Assembly (NCBI RefSeq): GCF_029917005.1
Contig: NZ_CP123967.1
Coordinates: 1,798,001-1,862,000, forward strand
Direction of reading: 5' to 3'
Origin: Tessaracoccus lacteus
Lineage (GTDB): Bacteria; Actinomycetota; Actinomycetes; Propionibacteriales; Propionibacteriaceae
DNA: 64,000 nt
Made by a program: the position numbers and the translations under genes. The notes beneath the pieces were generated by a model, which worked only from the letters and a program-made list of their open reading frames with translations, was not told where the DNA came from and did not search any database. Every line of letters begins with the position of its first letter. The first letter of the stretch is position 1. Shown in pieces: positions 25,405-36,110 of the stretch.

Positions 25405-26800
25405 GTCGGTAGGGGGCAAGCTCGTCGGCGAGGTCGGGGCGGACTCGGGCGTGGATCTCGGTGCCCTCGCCGGTGTGCTCTAGGGAGATGATCCGCGCCG
25501 TCCTGTGGATGCGGTCCACCAGGTCGCCACGGTCGTAGGGGAGCAGGACGCGCAGCTCGACCTCCGGGCGGGGCAGCCGCTCGTCGATCTCCGCGGACAG
25601 CGCGTCGATGCCCTCGCCCGTCTGCGCCGACACGATCAGCGCGCCCGGGAAGGCGCCACGCAGCGCGAGCAGTGTCCCCTCGTCGGCCAGGTCCGCCTTG
25701 TTGAGTACGAGCAACTCGGGGACGCTGGAGGCGCCGATCTCCGTCAGGACGGTCCGGACGGCCGCGATCTGGCCGGCCGGGTCGGGGTCGGAGGCGTCGA
25801 CCACGTGCACCAGCAGGTCGGCCATGGCCGACTCCTCCAGCGTCGAGCGGAACGCCTCGACCAGGTCGTGCGGCAGGTGGCGGACGAAGCCGACGGTGTC
25901 GGTCAGCGTGTAGATGCGGCCGTCCGCGGTCTCCGTGCGCCGGGTCGTCGGGTCCAGGGTCGCGAAGAGCGCGTTCTCCACCAGCACCCCGGCTCCGGTG
26001 AGCCGGTTCAGCAGCGACGACTTGCCCGCGTTGGTGTACCCCACGATCGCGACCGACGGCACCTGATTGCGGTGGCGCTCGGCACGCTTGCCCTCGCGGG
26101 TCGCGTCCATGGCGCGCAGGCGCCGCCGCAGGATCGCGATGCGCGACCCGATGCGTCGACGGTCCGTCTCGATCTTCGTCTCGCCGGGCCCACGGCCGCC
26201 GATGCCCGCGCCGCCGGCGGCTCGGCCGCCCGCCTGCCTGGACAGGTTGCCGCCCCAGCCGCGGAGCCGCTGCTTGAGGTACTGCAGCTGCGCCAGCTCG
26301 ACCTGGGCCTTGCCCTCGGCGCTCTTGGCGTGCTGGGCGAAGATGTCGAGGATCAGCGCGGTGCGGTCGACCACCTTGACCTTGATCCGGTCCTCGAGGT
26401 TCCTCAGCTGGGCGGGCTCGAGCTCGCCGTCGCAGATCACCGTGTCGGCTCCCGTGGCGTGCACGACCTCGGCGACCTCCTCGACCTTGCCGCGGCCGAC
26501 GTAGGTGGCGGGGTCGGGGTGGCTGCGGCGCTGGACGAGGGCGTCGAGCACCTCGGAGCCCGCGGTCTCGGCGAGCAGCTTCAGCTCCGCCATCGCGTTG
26601 TCGGCGTCCTCCTGCGTCCCGCTGGTCCACACGCTGACCAGCACGACGCGTTCCAGGCGCAGCTGGCGGTACTCGACCTCGGTGACGTCCTCGAGCTCGG
26701 TCCGCAGGCCGTCCACGCGCTTCAGCGAGTGACGGGCCTCGAGATCGAGCTGCTCTTCTTCAACGTCTGTGTCGACGTGCACATCGGGGTCATGAGTCAT
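25397..26800 (-). CDS. hflX: ribosome-associated GTPase HflX
   Basis: GTPase that splits or rescues stalled 70S ribosomes. 467 residues: HflX N-terminal domain (about 40-200), Gly-rich linker (GGRAAGGAGIGGRGPGETK) and G domain with G1 GYTNAGKSS (about residues 252-260), G3 DTVGF, and G4 NKAD; a C-terminal domain closes the protein. A 45-residue acidic N-terminal extension is common in actinobacteria. Same neighbourhood (hflX-dapF-miaA) as in mycobacteria. Confidence 0.96.
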   Translation of the reverse strand: MTHDPDVHVDTDVEEEQLDLEARHSLKRVDGLRTELEDVTEVEYRQLRLERVVLVSVWTSGTQEDADNAMAELKLLAETAGSEVLDALVQRRSHPDPATYVGRGKVEEVAEVVHATGADTVICDGELEPAQLRNLEDRIKVKVVDRTALILDIFAQHAKSAEGKAQVELAQLQYLKQRLRGWGGNLSRQAGGRAAGGAGIGGRGPGETKIETDRRRIGSRIAILRRRLRAMDATREGKRAERHRNQVPSVAIVGYTNAGKSSLLNRLTGAGVLVENALFATLDPTTRRTETADGRIYTLTDTVGFVRHLPHDLVEAFRSTLEESAMADLLVHVVDASDPDPAGQIAAVRTVLTEIGASSVPELLVLNKADLADEGTLLALRGAFPGALIVSAQTGEGIDALSAEIDERLPRPEVELRVLLPYDRGDLVDRIHRTARIISLEHTGEGTEIHARVRPDLADELAPYRRD

Positions 26801-26840
26801 GATCCGCCCATTCTCCCAGGCAGCACCGACCTGTCAAAGC

Positions 26841-27656
26841 TCAGAGCCAGAGTTCTCCACGGCCGATGATCACGGCGGGGCCGGTGAGGGTGGCCTCGTC
26901 ACCGTCGAAGGTGACCTCGAGGTCGCCCCCGGGAACGTGCACCCGGACGGTGCCGTCGTGCCCGCTGGCGGCCCGGTAGGCGGCGGCCGACGCCACGACC
27001 CCGGTGCCGCAGCTCCTGGTCTCGCCGACACCGCGCTCGAAGACCCGCATGTCGAGCCGGCCCGGCCCGTCGACGTGCACGAACTCGACGTTGACGCCGT
27101 CGGGGAAGGCCGAGGCCGGCCCCCAGGTGGGCGCCGTGTACAGCGGGAGATCGTCGAGGACGTCGTCGTCGACGAAGGCGACCGCGTGCGGGTTCCCCAC
27201 GTCGACCTTCCGGGCGTCCCAGGTGCGACCGTCCACGGACACCCGGACGGGGTCGTCGAGGAGCGTCACGCGGCCGAGGCCGACGCTGATCAGGCCCTGG
27301 TGACCGATCTCGACGTGCTTGACCCCTGCGCGGGTCGCGACGTCGAAGGACCCGCTGGTCACGAGTTGCTCGTTGATCAGGTGCCGCGCGAAGACCCTCA
27401 GCCCGTTGCCGCACATCTCGGCGATCGAGCCGTCGGCGTTGTAGTAGTCCATGAACCACAGCTGCGGATCGCCGTCCCAGCAGCCGATCTGGCCGGCGCG
27501 GATGACGCGCAGGACGCCGTCGGCCCCGACGCCCGCGTGCCGGTCGCACAGGTGCGAGATGAGCTCCGGCTGCATGTCATGCAGCCCGTAGGAGTCGTCG
27601 AGGATGATGAAGTCGTTCTCGGTGCCGTGACCCTTGTGGAAGCTGTATCTGCGCAT
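26841..27656 (-). CDS. dapF: diaminopimelate epimerase DapF
   Basis: Converts LL-diaminopimelate to the meso form for lysine and peptidoglycan. 271 residues with the two catalytic cysteines in MCGNGLR (about residue 84) and RSCGTGV (about residue 217), in a two-lobed fold. ATG 27656 chosen over a longer frame because the family begins at MRRYSFHKGHGTENDF; a GAGGTGA ribosome site precedes it. Follows miaA by five bases. Confidence 0.96.
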   Translation of the reverse strand: MRRYSFHKGHGTENDFIILDDSYGLHDMQPELISHLCDRHAGVGADGVLRVIRAGQIGCWDGDPQLWFMDYYNADGSIAEMCGNGLRVFARHLINEQLVTSGSFDVATRAGVKHVEIGHQGLISVGLGRVTLLDDPVRVSVDGRTWDARKVDVGNPHAVAFVDDDVLDDLPLYTAPTWGPASAFPDGVNVEFVHVDGPGRLDMRVFERGVGETRSCGTGVVASAAAYRAASGHDGTVRVHVPGGDLEVTFDGDEATLTGPAVIIGRGELWL

Positions 27657-27661
27657 GGAAG

Positions 27662-28594
27662 TCACCTCGTCTCGGTTTCCGAGTCTACGACGGCGGCCAC
27701 CACCTCGACGTTGCCGGGATCGCCGGCGTCCAGCCACTGGATGCGGGGATCCCGGCGGTACCAGCCAAGCTGTTTGCGGAAGAAGCGCCGGGTCAGCGCC
27801 TGGATCCGCACGACGGCCTCCTGGTGGGTCAGCTCGCCGTCGAGCAGGTCGACGACCTGGCGGTAGCCGATGGCGCGCACGGCGGTGGTGCCGTCGCGCA
27901 GGCCGCGCTCCAGCAGGCCTCGCACCTCGTCGACGAGGCCGTCGGCGAACATCTGCTCGACGCGCGCCTCGATCCTGCGGTCCAGCTCGGCCCGTTCAAG
28001 GGCCAGGCCGAAGGTATGCACGTCGTCCAGCTCGTAGGTCCAGTCGGGGACGGTGGGTCGGTGGCCGCCGGTCAGCTCGAGCACCTCCAGGGCCCGCACT
28101 GTTCGGCGTCCGTTCCCGGGCTCGATCTGGGCTGCGGAGTCCGGCGCCAGCTCGGCGAGTCGCGCGTGCAGCGCGGGGGCCCCGACGCGGTCCAACTCAT
28201 CCTCGAGGCGGGAGCGCACCTCGGGGTCCGAACCCGGGAAATCGAAGTGGTCCGTGATCGCGCGCGTGTAGAGCGCTGACCCGCCGACGAGGATCGGCAC
28301 CACGTCGTCGGCGCGCAGGGCGGAGATCGTGTCGCGGGCGAGCGTCTGGAAGTCCGCCACCGACGCGAGCTGCGTCACGTCCAGGATGTCGATCAGGTGA
28401 TGCGGCACTCCCCGACGCTCCTCGAGGGTCGGCTTGGCCGTGCCGATGTCCATGCCCCGGTAGACGAGCATCGAATCGGCGTTGACGACCTCCGCCCGCC
28501 GGCCACGGCGTCCGAGTTCGAGGGCCACGTCGACGGCCAGCGCGGACTTGCCGGTCGCCGTGGGCCCGACGAGGACGATCAGGGGAGTTCTCAC
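27662..28594 (-). CDS. miaA: tRNA dimethylallyltransferase MiaA
   Basis: Adds a dimethylallyl group to A37 of tRNAs reading UNN codons; MiaB, encoded nearby, then methylthiolates that base. 310 residues: P-loop VGPTATGKSALA at about 8-19, NADSMLVYRGMDIGTAKP, and the insertion region following. The start is a GTG at 28594 (family begins just before the P-loop); an upstream ATG at 28633 would add 13 residues and cannot be excluded. Confidence 0.94.
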   Translation of the reverse strand: MRTPLIVLVGPTATGKSALAVDVALELGRRGRRAEVVNADSMLVYRGMDIGTAKPTLEERRGVPHHLIDILDVTQLASVADFQTLARDTISALRADDVVPILVGGSALYTRAITDHFDFPGSDPEVRSRLEDELDRVGAPALHARLAELAPDSAAQIEPGNGRRTVRALEVLELTGGHRPTVPDWTYELDDVHTFGLALERAELDRRIEARVEQMFADGLVDEVRGLLERGLRDGTTAVRAIGYRQVVDLLDGELTHQEAVVRIQALTRRFFRKQLGWYRRDPRIQWLDAGDPGNVEVVAAVVDSETETR

Positions 28595-28675
28595 GGGTCC
28601 CAGTCTGCCAGCGACGACTCCCTGGCCCGGCATGATGGTGCCCCTCACCAGCAGATGCGAAGGAGCGAGAGCACC

Positions 28676-28858
28676 ATGGGGATCTTCGACAAGATCGGCG
28701 ACCTGGCCAAGCAGCACGAGGACAAGATCGAGGAGGGCATCGAGAAGACGGGCGATTTCGTCGACGAGAAGACCGGCGGCAAGTACGCCGAACGGGTCGA
28801 CCAGGCCCAACAGGCCGCCAAAGACCAGCTGGACAAGCTGACGGGCGACAAGCCCTGA
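28676..28858 (+). CDS. Rv0909/MT0933-like antitoxin-family small protein
   Basis: 60 residues, highly charged and mostly helical: MGIFDKIGDLAKQHEDK start, KTGDFVDEKTGGKYAE centre and DQLDKLTGDKP end. This matches the MT0933-like family, annotated as antitoxins after mycobacterial Rv0909, though many members stand alone, as this one does: no toxin gene (Rv0910-like) is next to it. An excellent AAGGAG ribosome site lies ahead of the ATG. It sits between divergent miaA and convergent miaB, one base from the miaB stop. Function as an antitoxin is doubtful. Confidence 0.75.
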   Translation: MGIFDKIGDLAKQHEDKIEEGIEKTGDFVDEKTGGKYAERVDQAQQAAKDQLDKLTGDKP

Positions 28859-28859
28859 G

Positions 28860-30329
28860 CTAGCGGGGCTGGCCGACGCCCGGCATGCCGAGGCCGACGC
28901 CCGTGGGCGCGGCAGGCGCGGACGTCGCGGCCTCCCACGCGTCCCCGCCGCGGGTGCGGTGCAGGTCCCGGAACCCGGAGTCGGAGTTCAGGTGGTGCGG
29001 CGCGGCGTGGGTCACCGTGACCGTCGCGATGTCGCCGGGCCGGGGCCTGAGCTCCGGCTCGGCGGGCACCGCGACATGCACGAGACGGTTGTCGCGGGCG
29101 CGGCCGCTCATGCGTCGGGTCTCCGAGTCCTTGCGCCCCTCGCCGGTCGCGAACATCACCTCGACGTCGCGGCCCTCGAGCCTCCGGTTCTCCTCGTACG
29201 ACAGCTCCCCCACGAGGTCGATCAGGCGGTCGTAGCGCTCCTGGACGACCTGCTTCGGCACCTGATCGGGCATGGTCGCGGCCGGGGTGCCAGGCCGGAT
29301 GGAGTACTGGAACGTGAAGGCGGCCGAGAAGCGGGACTCGCGTACGACGTCCAGGGTCGCCTGGAAGTCCTCCTCGGTCTCGCCGGGGAAGCCGACGATG
29401 ATGTCGGTGGTGATGGCCGCGTCGGGCATGGCGGTGCGGACGCGCTCGAGGATCCCGAGGAACTTCTGCGACCGGTACGAGCGGCGCATGTTCTTCAGCA
29501 CCTGGTCGGAGCCGGACTGCAGCGGCATGTGCAGCTGCGGCATGACGTTGGGCGTCTCGGCCATGGCCGCGATGACGTCGTCGGTGAAGTCCTTGGGATG
29601 CGGAGAGGTGAACCGCACCCGCTCGAGGCCGTCGATCCTCCCGCAGGCGCGCAGCAGCTTCGCGAACGCCTGTCGGTCGCCAAACTCCACGCCGTAGGCG
29701 TTGACGTTCTGGCCGAGCAGCGTGATCTCCTGCACGCCCTGGTCGACCAGCATCCCGATCTCCTGCAGGATGTCGCCGGGCCGTCGGTCCGTCTCCTTGC
29801 CGCGCAGCGCGGGCACGATGCAGAAGGTGCACGTGTTGTTGCAGCCGACGCTGACGCTGACCCAGGCGGAGTAGGGCGACTCGCGGCGGCTCGGCAGGTT
29901 ACTGGGGAAGGTCTCGAGCGCCTCGGCGATCTCGACCTGCGCCTCGCGCTCGATCCGCGCGCGCTCCAGCAGCCGCGGCAGCGCGCCGACGTTGTGCGTG
30001 CCGAACACCACGTCGACCCACGGCGCCTTGCCGATGATGGTGTCGCGGTCCTTCTGGGCCATGCAGCCGCCGACGGCGATCTGGAGGCCCGGATGGGTCG
30101 CCTTGATGCTGGCCATGTGGCCGAGGTTGCCGTAGAGGCGGTTGTCGGCGTTCTCCCGCACAGCGCACGTGTTGAAGACCACGACGTCCGCGCCGGCGCC
30201 CAGCGCGTCGTTGCCGGGTGCGACGCGCTCGAGGCCGGCCTCCTCGAGGAGGCCGCTGATGCGTTCGGAGTCGTGGACGTTCATCTGGCACCCGTAGGTG
30301 ATGACGTGGTACGTGCGGGGATTCGTCAT
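28860..30329 (-). CDS. miaB: tRNA-2-methylthio-N6-dimethylallyladenosine synthase MiaB
   Basis: Radical-SAM methylthiotransferase that modifies i6A37 made by MiaA. 489 residues: UPF0004 domain with three cluster Cys (TYGCQMN near 14, NTCAVREN near 55, GCMAQ near 88), radical [11 protein letters not shown] at about residues 164-171, and a C-terminal TRAM domain near 380-450. A tail of about 30 residues rich in Ala/Gly/Pro follows. Confidence 0.96.
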   Translation of the reverse strand: MTNPRTYHVITYGCQMNVHDSERISGLLEEAGLERVAPGNDALGAGADVVVFNTCAVRENADNRLYGNLGHMASIKATHPGLQIAVGGCMAQKDRDTIIGKAPWVDVVFGTHNVGALPRLLERARIEREAQVEIAEALETFPSNLPSRRESPYSAWVSVSVGCNNTCTFCIVPALRGKETDRRPGDILQEIGMLVDQGVQEITLLGQNVNAYGVEFGDRQAFAKLLRACGRIDGLERVRFTSPHPKDFTDDVIAAMAETPNVMPQLHMPLQSGSDQVLKNMRRSYRSQKFLGILERVRTAMPDAAITTDIIVGFPGETEEDFQATLDVVRESRFSAAFTFQYSIRPGTPAATMPDQVPKQVVQERYDRLIDLVGELSYEENRRLEGRDVEVMFATGEGRKDSETRRMSGRARDNRLVHVAVPAEPELRPRPGDIATVTVTHAAPHHLNSDSGFRDLHRTRGGDAWEAATSAPAAPTGVGLGMPGVGQPR

Positions 30330-30400
30330 AGCCCGACCATGCTAATCGGCTCCGATCCCCCCTCCAAGCGCGCCCCTGACCGGCCGTTAGGATCGGCTGC

Positions 30401-31282
30401 ATGACGACTCTCCCCACCGGGCTCCAGTACTCCATCGCCGCAGGCCGTTTCGGCGCCGTGGTCACCGAGGTGGGCGCCACGCTGCGCAGCCTCACCATCG
30501 ACGGCGACGAGGTGCTCTCCACCTTCGCCGAGGACCAGGCACCGTTCGGGTCGCGGGGCCGTCAGCTCGTCCCGTGGCCGAACCGCATCCGCGACGGCCG
30601 CTACAGCTTCGACGGCGTGGACTACCAGCTGCCCATCACCGAGGTGCCGCGCAACACGGCGCTGCACGGCCTCGGCGACGGGGTCGGCTGGCGGCTCGTG
30701 AAGCGCTCGGACGACGAGGTGGTGCTCGCCGGAGTGATCTTCGCCCAGGCCGGGTGGAACGCGGTACTGGAGGTCGAGATCGGGCATCGGCTCGACCGCG
30801 AGGACGGCCTCATCGTGACGGTCACAACGACCAACATCGGAGGCACCCGCGCCCCCTACGGCTACGGCGCCCACCCCTACGTCAAGGCCGATCTCGCGAC
30901 GGCGAAGCTGACGCACACGTTCTCCAGGGAACTGATCGTCGACCCCGTGCGGCTGCTCCCCATCGAGCTGGCCCCCGTCAGCGAGAGGTGCGACTTCCGC
31001 GGCGGGCGCGTGATCGGCGACACCGAGCTGGACACCGCCTTCGCCGGCGTCGAGGGCGCCTGGTCCGTCAAGCTGGAGACCGCCGACCGGACGGTGGAGT
31101 TCTGGGCCGACGGAACGCAGGACTGGGGGCAGATCTACACCGATCCGTCGCGCCAGGCCATCGCGATCGAGCCGATGACCTGCGGGCCGGACGCCTTCAA
31201 CGAGGGCCCGACGCATGACGGGGTCATCGTGCTGGAGCCGGGCGAGACGACGTCCTGCTCCTGGGGCATCATCGTCGGCTGA
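30401..31282 (+). CDS. aldose 1-epimerase family protein
   Basis: 293 residues of the galactose-mutarotase fold. Catalytic-type residues appear in NTALHGLGDGVGW (His), GYGAHPYV (His), and the Glu of IVLEPGETTSC near the C-terminus. Expected to interconvert alpha and beta anomers of sugars, substrate not identifiable; this subgroup (aldose epimerase, YihR-like) is common in actinobacteria. TAGGAT at 30388-30393 leaves seven bases before the ATG (leaderless). It stands alone between miaB and rny. Confidence 0.85.
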   Translation: MTTLPTGLQYSIAAGRFGAVVTEVGATLRSLTIDGDEVLSTFAEDQAPFGSRGRQLVPWPNRIRDGRYSFDGVDYQLPITEVPRNTALHGLGDGVGWRLVKRSDDEVVLAGVIFAQAGWNAVLEVEIGHRLDREDGLIVTVTTTNIGGTRAPYGYGAHPYVKADLATAKLTHTFSRELIVDPVRLLPIELAPVSERCDFRGGRVIGDTELDTAFAGVEGAWSVKLETADRTVEFWADGTQDWGQIYTDPSRQAIAIEPMTCGPDAFNEGPTHDGVIVLEPGETTSCSWGIIVG

Positions 31283-31302
31283 CCGCGACGCGACGCGGGC
31301 GG

Positions 31303-32913
31303 TCAGTGGGCCGTCTGCGTCGCCCTTGACTCCCGCACCACCGTGATGCGGATCTGTCCGGGATAGCTGAGGTTCTCCTCCACCTCGCGCGCAATGTCAC
31401 GGGCGAGCGCCTGTGCCCCGAGGTCGTCCACGGCCTCGGGGTTCACCATCACCCGCACCTCGCGCCCCGCCTGCATGGCGTAGGCGCGCTGCACACCGTC
31501 GTGCGCGGTCGCGAGGTGCTCCAGCGTCTCCATCCGCTCCACGTACGCCTCCAGCGACTCCCGCCGGGCGCCGGGGCGGGACCCCGAGATGGCGTCGGCC
31601 GCCTGCGTGAGGACCGCCTCTACCGTGTGGGGCTCCACTTCGTTGTGGTGCGCCTCGACGGCGTGCACCACGTCCTCGCTCTCGCCGTGGCGTCGCAGCA
31701 GTTCCGCGCCGATCAGGGCATGCGGGCCCTCGACCTCGTGTGTGAGGGCCTTGCCGATGTCGTGCAGGAAGGCGGCGCGCTTGCAGATGGCCACGTCCAG
31801 GCCCAGCTCGGCGGCCATCACGCCGGCCAGGTGGGCGGACTCCACGAGGTGGCGCAGCACGTTCTGTCCGTAGGAGGTCCGGTAGGCCAGCGACCCCAGG
31901 ATGGGGATCAGGTCCGGGTCGAGGTCCGTGATGCCCACCTCGATGAGCGCGTCCTCCGCCGCCCTGTCGATCCGCTCGTTGATCCGGCGCTCGCTGCGCT
32001 CGTAGACCTCCTCGATGCGCACCGGGTGGATGCGCCCGTCGGCGACGAGGTCGACCAGGGTGAGGCGCGCGATCTCGCGGCGGACAGGGTCGAAGCTGCT
32101 CAGCAGGACAGACTCGGGCGTGTCGTCGATGAGGATGTTGACGCCCGTGATCTGTTCGAAGGCGCGGATGTTACGGCCCTCGCGGCCGATGATGCGGCCC
32201 TTCATCTCGTCGCTCGGCAGCTGCACCGTGCTGACGACCGACTCGTTGGTCTGCTCGGAGGCGACGCGCTGGATGGCCGTGACGACGATGTTGCGGGCCT
32301 TCTTGTCGGCGTCGCGCTTCGCGCCGGACTCGATGTCGCGGGCGATCTGCGCTGCGGACAGCCTGGCCTGGCGTTCGGCCTCACCGATCACCTCGGCGCG
32401 GGCGTCCTCGTGGCTGAGCCCCGCGACCCGTTCCAGCTCACGGTAGGTTTCTTCGCGGGTCGCCGCGGAGCGGGCCTCCTGCTCGCGGACCTCGGCGCGC
32501 CTCTCATCGAGCCTCTGGACGCGTACATCGAGACCCTCAAGGTCGGCGGCGAGCCGGTCCTCACGCTCGTGCAGCCGCGCCTCTCGGCGCTCCTGGCTGG
32601 CTCGCTCCTCGCGCAGCTCTGCGCGCTGGGTCGAGATCGACGAGTCCAGTTCCGCGCGTCGCCGGGTCAGGTCCTCCCGTTCCTCCTGCAGCCGCTCTCG
32701 GGACTGGTTCAGCACGCGCTCCGCGTCCTCCCGCAGCGTCTCCGCCGCCGCCCTGGCGGACTCCTTCACCGATGCGAGGTCGGCCGTGGAGCGACGCTCC
32801 CAGCTCTCGCGCTCCGCCGCGGCCTGCGCGGCGCGCCGCCACAGCAGCACGGCGAGGACGACGACCACGATCGTCAGGATCGCAGCGGTCAACCATCCAA
32901 GCCAGGGCACCAT
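31303..32913 (-). CDS. rny: ribonuclease Y
   Basis: Membrane-bound endoribonuclease that starts mRNA decay. 536 residues: one N-terminal membrane helix (about 5-25), a long Glu/Arg-rich coiled coil (about 30-200), a KH RNA-binding domain (GRIIGREGRNIRAFE, about 233-247) and an HD domain whose metal site includes FLHDIGKAL. RNase Y is typical of Firmicutes and present in some actinobacteria instead of, or with, RNase E. It lies downstream of recX and may share its transcript. Confidence 0.95.
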   Translation of the reverse strand: MVPWLGWLTAAILTIVVVVLAVLLWRRAAQAAAERESWERRSTADLASVKESARAAAETLREDAERVLNQSRERLQEEREDLTRRRAELDSSISTQRAELREERASQERREARLHEREDRLAADLEGLDVRVQRLDERRAEVREQEARSAATREETYRELERVAGLSHEDARAEVIGEAERQARLSAAQIARDIESGAKRDADKKARNIVVTAIQRVASEQTNESVVSTVQLPSDEMKGRIIGREGRNIRAFEQITGVNILIDDTPESVLLSSFDPVRREIARLTLVDLVADGRIHPVRIEEVYERSERRINERIDRAAEDALIEVGITDLDPDLIPILGSLAYRTSYGQNVLRHLVESAHLAGVMAAELGLDVAICKRAAFLHDIGKALTHEVEGPHALIGAELLRRHGESEDVVHAVEAHHNEVEPHTVEAVLTQAADAISGSRPGARRESLEAYVERMETLEHLATAHDGVQRAYAMQAGREVRVMVNPEAVDDLGAQALARDIAREVEENLSYPGQIRITVVRESRATQTAH

Positions 32914-32941
32914 GAAAGCCTATTGTCCTCCCGTGTCCAAC

Positions 32942-33428
32942 TCAATCGACATCCGAACCCAGTACCTCGCCGAGGACCCGGGTCACGACATCTGACGGGA
33001 AACCGCGTCGGGCCAGGACGCCGGCCAGGCGGCGGCGGGCCACATGGGGCTCCAGCCCTGCCAGTGACCTGGCGCGCTTGGCCGCCACGGCCCGCGCGGA
33101 CTCCAGCTCCTCGCCCGGGTCCAACGATTCCAGGGCGTCGGCCGCGATGTCGCGGTCCACCCCCTTGGCCTGCAGCTCCTGACGGATCCGGGCGCGGCCG
33201 CGCTGGCTGTAGCGCGACCGCGAGGCCACCAGCGAGGCGGCGAAGGCGGAGTCGTCGACCAGCCCGACCTCGCCGAACCGCTCGAGGACCTCGTCGGCCA
33301 CATCGGCGGGGACGTTGCGCTTGGCCATGGCGTCACGCAGCTCCTTGATCGAACGCTGCCGGGCCGTCAGCAGGTCGAGCGCGATCGTGCGCGCGACCTC
33401 GAGCTGACGCTCCCGCGGCTCCTGATCC

Positions 33429-33439
<11 letters not shown>
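32942..33439 (-). CDS. recX: recombination regulator RecX
   Basis: Inhibitor of RecA filament extension. 165 residues made of three-helix tandem repeats; typical LDDSAFA-like and [10 protein letters not shown] motifs are visible ([21 protein letters not shown] split across helices). The start is a TTG at 33439 overlapping the end of recA by 11 bases; no other candidate gives the usual length, so translation is coupled to recA, keeping RecX low. Confidence 0.93.
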
Positions 33440-34472
<1,033 letters not shown>

Positions 34473-34594
34473 CGGATTTCCTCTCCTCGACTGGCACTGG
34501 CGCCAGGTGGTCTCGGTCAGTGTTCACTGTAGGAAGCCCCACCGACAGTTTTGTCGGCGCGCCGACACCTGTGGAGAACTACCCCTAAACCGTA

Positions 34595-34610
34595 GCGAAC
34601 ATCCGTTCGA
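34595..34610 (-). promoter_or_regulatory. LexA (SOS) box of recA
   Basis: GCGAACATCCGTTCGA: GAAC-N4-GTTC. On the minus strand it directly abuts a TACGGT -10 element (34589-34594), so LexA would cover the -35/-10 spacer of recA. The resulting leader before the recA ATG is over 100 bases with no clear structure found by eye. Confidence 0.88.
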
Positions 34611-34632
34611 ATGACGAACGACACGCTGGGCG

Positions 34633-34827
34633 TCAGCGCAGCGAATCCGGCAGTTCCAGCTGCTTCCACACGGCCCGCCAGATCCGCTTGCAGGCGACTC
34701 CCGCACGCAGCGCGTCGTGGACCGTTCGGCTGCCCAGTTCCTCGAGCACGACGTGCTCTGCCCAGGTGGCCGCGTACCCAGCGGGCAGCACCTGGTCCAT
34801 CCGCTGCCACAGCTCAACCTCACGCAC
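34633..34827 (-). CDS. DUF3046 protein, upstream of recA
   Basis: 64 residues: REVELWQRMDQVLP, then YAATWAEHVVLEELGSRTV and a C-terminal WRAVWKQLELPDSLR. This matches the DUF3046 family, which is nearly always encoded next to recA in actinobacteria (Rv2738c). Role unknown. GTG at 34827 is preceded by TACGGT with seven bases between (leaderless), which decides the start against a longer frame. Confidence 0.9.
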   Translation of the reverse strand: MREVELWQRMDQVLPAGYAATWAEHVVLEELGSRTVHDALRAGVACKRIWRAVWKQLELPDSLR

Positions 34828-34895
34828 CCGGCCAACCGTACCCCGTCCGACCACCCGCATCCCGACGCTGCGCGCCGCACGGCTAGATTGTCCAT

Positions 34896-35699
34896 ATGGT
34901 CAACCCGGCTGTGTCCACCCAGAAGCGAAGTGAGCGAATGGTCGCTCTGCTGAGCGTGCTCCGCGAGCGGGGCCAGGTGCCGCTGTCTGACCTGGCCGCC
35001 GAGTTCGGCGCCTCCGCCGCGACGATCCGACGCGATGTCGCCCTCCTCGCGGCACAGGGGCTGCTCGAGCGCACGCACGGGGGGGCACGGCCCGGCAAGC
35101 GCGGAGGAGAACTGCCGGTCCATCTGCGCGACGGGCACAACCAGCTGGCCAAGCAGTACATCGCACGCGGGGTGGCCGCCATGATCCCCGCCGGGAGACA
35201 TGCGATCGGCCTGACCGGCGGCACGACCGCCGCCGAGGTCATGCGTCAGCTGAGGAACCGGGGGGATCTGACGATCATCACGAACTCACTGACGATCGGG
35301 CTGGAGGCGGCCGACCTCGGCATGGCGCGCGTGCTGATGGTGGGCGGGGTGCTGCGCCGCAGTTCGCTGGAACTGGTCGGCTCGCTCGCGGAGCAGACGC
35401 TGAAACTGGTCAACATCGGCACGGCCATCGTCGGCGCCGACGGGCTGTCGGTCGATGCCGGGCTCACCACTCACGACGAGGTGGAGGCCCGCACGAACCT
35501 TGCGCTCATCGAGCGGGCGCAGCGGGTGATCGTGGCCTGCGACTCGTCGAAGATCGGACACGCCATGCTGGCCAAGATGGCCGATCTCTCGCAGGTGCAG
35601 GTTCTCGTGACGGACTCGGGCGCAAGTGACGCGCAACTGGATCAGTTGCGCGTCACAGGGCTCGAGGTGCGGGTCGTGCAGCTACCCGCGGAGGACTGA
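34896..35699 (+). CDS. DeoR/GlpR-family transcriptional regulator
   Basis: 267 residues: N-terminal DeoR HTH (about residues 13-65; LSDLAAEFGASAATIRRDVALL) and a C-terminal sugar-phosphate-sensing domain (about 88-250; TGGTTAAEVMRQL, TNSL, ADGLS...). Such proteins repress sugar or nucleoside catabolic genes and release on binding a phosphorylated sugar. No obvious target operon is adjacent; the regulator is alone and converges on clgR. TAGATT leaves six bases before the ATG (leaderless). Confidence 0.9.
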   Translation: MVNPAVSTQKRSERMVALLSVLRERGQVPLSDLAAEFGASAATIRRDVALLAAQGLLERTHGGARPGKRGGELPVHLRDGHNQLAKQYIARGVAAMIPAGRHAIGLTGGTTAAEVMRQLRNRGDLTIITNSLTIGLEAADLGMARVLMVGGVLRRSSLELVGSLAEQTLKLVNIGTAIVGADGLSVDAGLTTHDEVEARTNLALIERAQRVIVACDSSKIGHAMLAKMADLSQVQVLVTDSGASDAQLDQLRVTGLEVRVVQLPAED

Positions 35700-35704
35700 C
35701 TGGC

Positions 35705-35986
35705 TCAGGCTGCCACGACCATGCGGCCGCGGGGCGCGCGCTCGGCCTCGAGGACCGCGAGCTTGGTGCTGATGGCGCTCATCAGGTCGGACAGCGACAG
35801 GCCGAGGGCGGTCGCGATGGAGAAGAGGACCTCGCTGGAGGCCTCCTTGTGGCCGCGCTCGATCTCGGAGAGGTAACCGAGCGAGACCATGCTGGCCAGG
35901 GAGACCTCGCGCAGGGTCATGCCCGCGGCCATCCGGTGCTCCCGGAGCGTCTCACCCATCACCTTGCGAATCAGAATCGTCTTCAC
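35705..35986 (-). CDS. clgR: ClgR-type HTH transcriptional regulator
   Basis: 93 residues almost all of one Xre-type HTH (about 10-68; GMTLREVSLASMVSLGYLSE and ERGHKEASSEVL). The SLGYLSEIERGHKEASS stretch is characteristic of ClgR, activator of clp protease and stress genes in actinobacteria, and the position beside cinA-pgsA-rimO-ftsK matches (Rv2745c). Whether it is a Clp substrate cannot be judged by eye, though the C-terminus ends in Val-Val-Ala-Ala, a Clp-degron-like end. GTG start at 35986; the 124-base gap to cinA likely holds its own promoter. Confidence 0.9.
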   Translation of the reverse strand: MKTILIRKVMGETLREHRMAAGMTLREVSLASMVSLGYLSEIERGHKEASSEVLFSIATALGLSLSDLMSAISTKLAVLEAERAPRGRMVVAA

Positions 35987-36110
35987 GGTCCTACCACCTG
36001 TTCTCGGCACGCGATCTGCGCGCCTCACACGGTGTAACCATAAGGGTTGCGGGTTTGTTCCCGGAAAGCGAAAAAGAATATCAGGCCTTCCCTGGACACC
36101 CTGGGCGGGG

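Noticed and set aside
25405-25419. TTG start giving a five-residue longer DinG
   Set aside because: The GTG at 25404 overlaps the hflX stop, fitting the coupled style of this window; TTG has no better ribosome site.
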